From: Campylobacterales bacterium
Lineage (GTDB): Bacteria > Campylobacterota > Campylobacteria > Campylobacterales > JALSKU01
Direction: 5' to 3'
NCBI GenBank assembly: GCA_027023175.1
Contig: JALVWW010000165.1
Coordinates: 1-10,889 of the forward strand
Length of the DNA: 10,889 nucleotides
Part shown: one piece after another, positions 6,026 through 10,889 of the stretch
Layout of the letters: the number at the start of each line of letters is the position of its first letter
Position numbering within the stretch: position 1 is the stretch's first letter
Notes under the pieces: generated by a model
Told to the model about the DNA's origin: nothing
Seen by the model: the letters and a program-made list of their open reading frames with translations, nothing else
The model's database searches: none
Made by a program: the position numbers and the translations under genes

Positions 6026-9000
6026 CAGAAGAAAATTTTTACTAGGCTCTGGAGCAGTAGTGGCAGCTGCTTCGGTAGCTGGATACAAAGAGACTTTAAG
6101 TGCCGTAGCTACTATGTCAAGCAAGGGAGAAAAAGCAAAAGACAGTATTTATTTTAACTCTCCTGATGCTGAATATAGTTTTAAAAATGATGAATTCACT
6201 CCAAATGAAGAGTTTAAAATCTGTTCGACTACCTGTATAGGGTGTACCACGCAATGTGGAGTAAGAGTAAAGGTAGATAAAAAAACAGATAAAGTACTCA
6301 GAGTTTTAGGAAATCCCTATAACCTGCTGTCAACTGATCCTTGGCTACCATACAATACAAGTATAAAAGATAGTTACAAATTGCTTTCACAAAACGGAAA
6401 GTTTGAGACATATCGCTCAAATGTATGTGCAAGAGGAAATGTTATATTCGACAAAATTGATGCAAAAGAAAGAGTCTTGAAACCTCTAAAAAGAGTTGGA
6501 AAAAGAGGTGAAAACAAATGGAAAGAGATAGATATCGATGAGCTTATCGATGAGATAGTAAACGGTGGTAATCTCTTTGGCGAGGGGCATGTAAAAGGCT
6601 TAAAAGATGTAAGAGATACAAAAACTCCTATCAATCCCGATGAGCCTATTTTCGGGCCTAAATCAAACGGGCTTAGTCTTATAGCAACCACCCATGAGGG
6701 TAGATTTAAAACTGTAATACACAGATTTTTAAAATCATTCGGAACAAGTAACTTTGTAGGCCATACTTCTATCTGCGGACTCTCTATGAGAGCGGGAGAA
6801 GCGGCGTATCTGGGTAACTTTAAAAAGTACCCTCACTTAAAACCCGACTTTGAAAATACAGAGTATCTTCTGAGTATAGGTACACCTCCCGGACAAGCAG
6901 GCAATCCTTTTAAAAGACAGGGAAAGCTTTTGGCTCGTGCCAGGAGTGAAAAAAATATAACTTACACTATTGTTTCCCCTATGCAAGGAAACAGTGATAC
7001 CATGGCAGTCGGCGGAAAGAGTAGATGGATACCTATCATTCCGGGTACTGACCTGGCATTTGCCATGGGAGTGTTACAAGTTATCATAAACAATAAACTA
7101 TACAATGAAAAATATCTCAAAATACCTTCAGCTAAAGCTATGAAGGCTCTAAAAGATGCTTCTTGGACGAACTCTACCCATCTTATCATACAAGATAAAG
7201 AAGGTTTTGGAAAGATACTAAGAGACGGAAAAATACCTCTTGTTATAGATGAGAGTGACAATAATATAAAACCTTGCGATAATGTAGTTCAAGCTGTTCT
7301 TGATTTTAAAGGAGAGGTTGAATATAAGGGTAAAACTTACAATGTGCAAACAGCTTTTTATGAACTCTCAATAAATGTCAATGAACTAACTCTTGAAGAG
7401 TATTCTAAAGAGTGCGGGGTAAGTGTCGAAAAGATGAAAGAGGTAGCCAAAGAGTTTACAAGTCATGGCAGAAAAGCCAGTGTGGATTGTCACGGCGGTA
7501 CAATGCATACGACAGGGTTTTACACTACTTATGCCATAATGATGCTAGGAGCAATGGTCGGTAATCTTAACTACAAAGGAGGTATGAGTCCGGGTGGCGG
7601 AGCTTATAAGGATTTTGTAGGCAAAAGATATAACCTCTTTGGCTACAAAGGAAAAAGTAAAGTTAAAAGAACCAGAATAGATAAAACAAGAATGGCTTAT
7701 GAAAAAACAAATGAATACAAAGAGAAAAAAGCAAAAGGTATCAATCCTTACCCTGCAAAAGATACATGGTATCCTTTTACAAATGCACTAGAGAGTGAAA
7801 TCATAACCAACAGTGCAAAAGGGTATCCGTATAAATTAGATGTTTTGCTGACATTTAACTCCAACTTTATGTATGGAACAGCCGGTGCTGAAAATCATAT
7901 AAAAGAGCTTATAAGCGATCCTAAAAAATCTATACCTCTTTTTATTGCAGTAGATCCTTTTATAAATGAGTCATCAAAATATGCTGATTATATCATTCCG
8001 GACTCTGTTCTTTATGAAACATGGGGTGTTGTTCATGCTTGGGCAGGTTTTCAAACAAAAGTAAATACTCTTAGATTTCCTGTGGTTAAGCCAAGGCAGG
8101 CGAAGTTTAAAAACGGTGAACCTATAGAAATGATAAGTTTTATCATAGCTTTGGGTAAAAAGTTGGGGCTTCCCGGATTTGGGGATAAAGCTATAAAAGG
8201 ACAAGACGGCAAATGGTATCCGTTTAATAAAGCTGAAGATTTTTATCTAAGAGCCTTTGAAAATATAGCAATGGACGGCAAACCTGTACCGGATGCCAGT
8301 GATGAAGATATAAAACTTGGCAGTATTGAAGGGTATGTTCCATCTCTTAAAAGGATATGCGGTGAAAATTGGAGAAAAACCGCTTATGTTATGGCAAGAG
8401 GCGGAAGATACCAAGATATTGAAGAGAGTTACAAAGGTGAATTTTTATCTCACAGATATAAAAAGCCTGTACAAATCTACAATGAAACGGTTGCTATGTC
8501 AAGAAATTCAATAACAGGGAAAAGAAGAAGCGGAACTATAAAATATTATAAGCAAAGAGTTGTAGGCGGTGAAACATTTGAAAAACTCTATCCAAAAGAT
8601 AAGTTTCCTCTAACCGCATTTGCTTACAAGTCAAATGTATTGGCAACACCCAATACTTCAAGTAAGCTCATGAAAGAGATTAAATATACGACTTATGTTG
8701 ATATCAATCCAAAAACTGCTGAAAAATTTGGATTGAAGCATGGTGACTATGTAAAAGTATCATCTCATGACGGAGAGACTGAAGGTTATCTAAGATTTAG
8801 GCATGGAGTCCATCCTGATACTATAGGTGTGGAACAAGGTGACGGAAGAAGAGGTGAAGGTGCCGTTGACATAGAGATAAACGGTAAAGTTTTCAAAGCT
8901 GATATAGCAAGAAGAACAGGTGTTTTTTATAATAAGATTGGATTAAAAGATCCTAGTAGAAAAATAGCACTTGTTACTGATTTTGTATGCGGGTCAAATG

Positions 9001-9038
9001 TCAGACACGCAATACCTGTAAAAATAGAAAAAGCATAA
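6015..9038 (+). CDS. ttrA: Periplasmic molybdopterin oxidoreductase, tetrathionate reductase A type
   Basis: This 1007-residue catalytic subunit belongs to the DMSO reductase superfamily and should carry a bis-guanine-dinucleotide molybdenum cofactor. The Tat signal S4-R-R-K-F-L-L opens the protein. An N-terminal [4Fe-4S] site is formed by C74-x2-C77-x3-C81 and C138 in VCARGN, with an extra C70. The 56-residue spacing before C138, containing GNPYNLLST, is longer than in most relatives and resembles TtrA as I recall it. C254 in HTSICGLSMRAG is the probable molybdenum ligand. Later parts show the molybdopterin-binding folds, with a C-terminal dinucleotide-binding domain around residues 895-1000. 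The size fits TtrA (about 1020) better than PsrA (about 765) or ArrA (about 850). The predicted reaction is reduction of tetrathionate to thiosulfate with quinol electrons. Substrate is inferred; polysulfide or arsenate remain possible. The start has AAGGAG 6 bases upstream. Confidence 0.78.
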   Translation: MQSSRRKFLLGSGAVVAAASVAGYKETLSAVATMSSKGEKAKDSIYFNSPDAEYSFKNDEFTPNEEFKICSTTCIGCTTQCGVRVKVDKKTDKVLRVLGNPYNLLSTDPWLPYNTSIKDSYKLLSQNGKFETYRSNVCARGNVIFDKIDAKERVLKPLKRVGKRGENKWKEIDIDELIDEIVNGGNLFGEGHVKGLKDVRDTKTPINPDEPIFGPKSNGLSLIATTHEGRFKTVIHRFLKSFGTSNFVGHTSICGLSMRAGEAAYLGNFKKYPHLKPDFENTEYLLSIGTPPGQAGNPFKRQGKLLARARSEKNITYTIVSPMQGNSDTMAVGGKSRWIPIIPGTDLAFAMGVLQVIINNKLYNEKYLKIPSAKAMKALKDASWTNSTHLIIQDKEGFGKILRDGKIPLVIDESDNNIKPCDNVVQAVLDFKGEVEYKGKTYNVQTAFYELSINVNELTLEEYSKECGVSVEKMKEVAKEFTSHGRKASVDCHGGTMHTTGFYTTYAIMMLGAMVGNLNYKGGMSPGGGAYKDFVGKRYNLFGYKGKSKVKRTRIDKTRMAYEKTNEYKEKKAKGINPYPAKDTWYPFTNALESEIITNSAKGYPYKLDVLLTFNSNFMYGTAGAENHIKELISDPKKSIPLFIAVDPFINESSKYADYIIPDSVLYETWGVVHAWAGFQTKVNTLRFPVVKPRQAKFKNGEPIEMISFIIALGKKLGLPGFGDKAIKGQDGKWYPFNKAEDFYLRAFENIAMDGKPVPDASDEDIKLGSIEGYVPSLKRICGENWRKTAYVMARGGRYQDIEESYKGEFLSHRYKKPVQIYNETVAMSRNSITGKRRSGTIKYYKQRVVGGETFEKLYPKDKFPLTAFAYKSNVLATPNTSSKLMKEIKYTTYVDINPKTAEKFGLKHGDYVKVSSHDGETEGYLRFRHGVHPDTIGVEQGDGRRGEGAVDIEINGKVFKADIARRTGVFYNKIGLKDPSRKIALVTDFVCGSNVRHAIPVKIEKA

Positions 9039-9048
9039 AGGGAAAAAA

Positions 9049-10302
9049 ATGAAAAAAATGACATATTTATTATCATTGGTGATGTTAAGCGGAGTTAGCC
9101 TGAGTGCAAGTGACTCTTTGGCAAATGCTCTTAAAAACGGAAATATAGACGGTGAGTTAAAAGCTATATATTATGATGTGGATAAAGGAAATATCAATAA
9201 AGAAGAGAGCATTTTAAGCTTGGGTGTTATGCTAAATTATGTAAGCAAATCTTTTTATGGATTTAGCTTGGGAGCCAGGTTTCAGGCCAGCAGTTCACCT
9301 TGGGCAAATGACAAAGAGAAAGCATTTTACAAGTCTGATCTTTATGGTCCGGGAGCTGTTTTGGAAGAGGCTTATGTTAAGTATCGATTTCAAAAGAGTA
9401 ATGTAAAAGCGGGAAGGCAGTTCATTCAGACCCCTCTTTTAGCCGGCAACGGTTCAAGAATAGTTCACGAATCATTTGAAGGATATACCGCAGATATAAA
9501 AGAGCTTCCAAAAACAAGAATCTTTTTGGGATATGTTGATAAATATCTAACAAGAACAAACTTCCTCACATCAACCGACCAAGGTATAGGAACTTTTAAT
9601 AAAAATATTTTTATGTATGGTGCCAAATACAAATATAAAATGGATGACCTTTGGACAGTACTTGTCAAAAACCAAAGTATCGAGGGTTTGAGTCTGACAG
9701 GCCAGTACTTAAGAGTACAAGACGCGACTATAAATGCAACCGGAGCAAAGCAGGGAGATATCACCGTGGGTTTGTTGCAGGCAGAGTATAAGTTCAAACT
9801 CTCCGGTCTTGGTATGATAGCGGGTATCCAGTACGGAACCAGTGATGTTGACAAAGATGACAGTAGAAGTGGCGACTTGGTGGGTTTTAAACTCGGAACA
9901 AAATATCAAGGTCTTATGGCAAGTCTTGGTTATACGATAGCTGATAAAGATAAAGGCATGCTCTCAGGTGTGGGTATATCTTCAAACTGGGCTTATGCGG
10001 GAGATATCATAGGACTCGAAAACTACAATAAAGATGTAGATGCTTTATCGTTGAATTTGAAGTATAACTTTAAGAAGCAAGGTATGAAAAATTTGATGAT
10101 GTTGGGCCGATACACAAGATATGACAATGGTTCCAATGCTACTTTCAATGGCGGAAAGGATCTCAATGCTTATGATTTTATAGCAAGATATGCCTTTTTG
10201 GGGCAGTTAAAAGGATTGGCGATAAAATTTCACTTTGAAGATGTAGCTTTTGATGCGGGCGATGTAAAAAACTACCGATTGTATCTAAGCTATAAGTTTT
10301 AA
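9049..10302 (+). CDS. OprD-like outer membrane porin of Campylobacterota type
   Basis: This 417-residue protein has a Sec signal peptide (MKKMTYLLSLVMLSGVSLSA, with likely cleavage before SDSL). A mature region of alternating amphipathic strands follows, ending in YLSYKF with the terminal aromatic residue typical of outer membrane barrels. The opening pattern (SLANALKNGNIDGELKAIYYD), the YGFSLGARF strand and the segment KAGRQFIQTPLLAGNGSR resemble OprD-family porins common in this phylum. ATG 9049 is preferred over the ATG at 9058 because GGG of the Shine-Dalgarno lies 6 bases before the first. Only 10 bases separate it from the reductase gene and no promoter is visible between them, so it is probably co-transcribed. 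By context it may admit the anionic electron acceptor or release its product. Substrate selectivity cannot be read from the sequence. Confidence 0.85.
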   Translation: MKKMTYLLSLVMLSGVSLSASDSLANALKNGNIDGELKAIYYDVDKGNINKEESILSLGVMLNYVSKSFYGFSLGARFQASSSPWANDKEKAFYKSDLYGPGAVLEEAYVKYRFQKSNVKAGRQFIQTPLLAGNGSRIVHESFEGYTADIKELPKTRIFLGYVDKYLTRTNFLTSTDQGIGTFNKNIFMYGAKYKYKMDDLWTVLVKNQSIEGLSLTGQYLRVQDATINATGAKQGDITVGLLQAEYKFKLSGLGMIAGIQYGTSDVDKDDSRSGDLVGFKLGTKYQGLMASLGYTIADKDKGMLSGVGISSNWAYAGDIIGLENYNKDVDALSLNLKYNFKKQGMKNLMMLGRYTRYDNGSNATFNGGKDLNAYDFIARYAFLGQLKGLAIKFHFEDVAFDAGDVKNYRLYLSYKF

Positions 10303-10338
10303 AAAATTAGCTAAAATTGTATATATCTCTATAATAAC

Positions 10339-10372
10339 AGTACCAAGAGTTTCCTCCTTAGCTCTTGGTACT
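10339..10372 (+). terminator. Hairpin terminator of the reductase-porin operon
   Basis: AGTACCAAGAG at 10339-10349 pairs perfectly with CTCTTGGTACT at 10362-10372 around a 12-base loop, and AATTTTGC follows. The stem has 11 pairs, five of them G-C. The T-tract is short, so termination may be incomplete. It begins 36 bases after the porin stop and ends 8 bases before the next -10 box. The loop contains TTCCTCCTT, an anti-Shine-Dalgarno-like sequence (see findings). A second TATAAT at 10330-10335 lies just upstream of the left arm. Confidence 0.7.
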
Positions 10373-10380
10373 AATTTTGC

Positions 10381-10386
10381 TATAAT
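10381..10386 (+). promoter_or_regulatory. -10 box of the racemase gene
   Basis: A perfect TATAAT preceded by ATTTTGC lies 30 bases before the TTG start at 10417, with a likely transcription start near 10393. As at the first operon, there is no clear -35. The upstream DNA is occupied by the terminator stem, so the promoter is insulated from the porin operon only as well as that hairpin works. Confidence 0.6.
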
Positions 10387-10416
10387 TACCTCCAATCTTA
10401 ACAGTGGAGAAATATT

Positions 10417-10889
10417 TTGAAAACCATCGGACTTTTGGGAGGCATGAGTTGGGAGAGTACCCTTGAGTACTACAAAATGATAAATGAGGGTATCAAAGAT
10501 AGGCTTGGAGGTTTACACTCGGCAAAGATTGCTATGGTTAGCGTTGATTTTGACCCAATTGAAAAACTTCAACATCAAGGCAGTTGGGATGAGATGGCTA
10601 AAATGCTGTCAAATGATGCCAAAAGCATAGAAAAAGCCGGAGCTGACTTTTTACTCATTTGTACCAATACCATGCATAAAGTTGCTACTGATATAGAAAA
10701 CTCCATCCAAATACCGCTTTTACATATAACAGATGCTACGGCTGAGGAGTTGATAAAAAATGGTATAAAAAAAGCAGGTTTGCTTGGAACAGCTTTTACG
10801 ATGGAAGAGGAGTTTTACAAAGGAAGACTTGAAAAAAAGTATGGTTTGCAAGTGATAACTCCAAATAAAAAAGATAGAGAAATTATCCA
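10417..10889 (+). CDS. Aspartate/glutamate racemase family protein (5' part, runs off the window)
   Basis: The frame begins at TTG 10417 with GGAG 7 bases upstream and is still open at the window end after 157 complete codons. The start MKTIGLLGGMSWESTLEYYK is the hallmark N-terminus of the PLP-independent aspartate racemase family (RacD/YgeA type, usually about 230 residues). C82 in LLICTNTMHK is the first of the two catalytic cysteines; the second would lie beyond the window. GLLGTAFTMEEEFYKGRL continues the family pattern. The enzyme should interconvert D and L forms of aspartate, glutamate or another amino acid in the cytoplasm, for peptidoglycan or D-amino acid metabolism. It has its own promoter after a terminator, so a link to the reductase operon is unlikely. 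Confidence 0.9.
   Translation, partial: MKTIGLLGGMSWESTLEYYKMINEGIKDRLGGLHSAKIAMVSVDFDPIEKLQHQGSWDEMAKMLSNDAKSIEKAGADFLLICTNTMHKVATDIENSIQIPLLHITDATAEELIKNGIKKAGLLGTAFTMEEEFYKGRLEKKYGLQVITPNKKDREII

Noticed and set aside
8317..8514. Small + strand open frame inside the catalytic subunit gene
   Set aside because: It is an out-of-frame shadow of a conserved molybdopterin enzyme, with no independent ribosome site or recognisable product.
6015..9038. Assignment of the catalytic subunit as PsrA/PhsA polysulfide or thiosulfate reductase
   Set aside because: The protein is some 240 residues too long for PsrA, and the gene order is B-C-A rather than A-B-C. It is kept as an alternative for substrate, not as the main call.
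10330..10335. Second TATAAT between porin and racemase, considered as a promoter
   Set aside because: Transcription would begin inside the left arm of the terminator hairpin, and the TATAAT at 10381 is better placed for the racemase. It was kept only as a note because the motif is perfect.
1..10889. Search for CRISPR arrays, tRNA/rRNA genes, insertion sequences, attachment sites and phage or toxin-antitoxin genes
   Set aside because: No regularly spaced repeats, transposase motifs, tRNA-like cloverleaf or small toxin-antitoxin pair could be seen; the region reads as ordinary metabolic operons.

Overview
The window is AT-rich, tightly packed and almost entirely + strand. Several features suggest a Campylobacterota (epsilonproteobacterial) chemolithotroph or sulfur-metabolising genome of the Sulfurimonas/Sulfurovum type. 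These are the T-rich tracts ahead of TATAAT boxes without an obvious -35, a histidine kinase with an HQWRQPL phosphoacceptor motif, an OprD-like porin typical of that phylum, and frequent TTG/GTG starts. The taxon is inferred from protein style and was not tested.

Layout. Bases 1-167 hold the end of an unrecognised gene. A promoter at about 189-194 then starts a regulatory block in which each gene overlaps the next: an OmpR-type response regulator (221-916), a Cache-like membrane histidine kinase (903-2672) and a ClC-family chloride channel or H+/Cl- antiporter (2653-3957). A 105-base gap with its own promoter precedes a second block: a Tat-exported four-cluster ferredoxin subunit (4063-4869), an NrfD/PsrC-type membrane quinol oxidase subunit (4862-6025), a large Tat-exported molybdopterin catalytic subunit (6015-9038) and an OprD-like porin (9049-10302). 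An 11-bp perfect hairpin (10339-10372) closes this block. A separate promoter then drives an aspartate/glutamate racemase-family gene that runs off the window end.

How the genes work together. The B-C-A subunit order, the 1007-residue Tat-exported catalytic subunit and its motifs fit tetrathionate reductase (TtrBCA) best. A related sulfur-oxyanion, polysulfide or arsenate reductase of the same superfamily cannot be excluded. The model is: menaquinol is oxidised by TtrC in the membrane, electrons pass through the four clusters of TtrB to TtrA in the periplasm, and the co-transcribed porin admits the anionic substrate or releases product. The OmpR/HisKA pair sits where ttrRS sits in enterobacteria but is of a different type, so it is the natural candidate regulator of the reductase promoter. 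No TorD/TtrD-like chaperone is visible.

Not explained by the gene list: at two promoters a pyrimidine block upstream of the -10 is perfectly complementary to the Shine-Dalgarno region downstream of it. The loop of the terminator hairpin also carries an anti-Shine-Dalgarno-like sequence with 9 nt of perfect complementarity to the response regulator's ribosome binding site.
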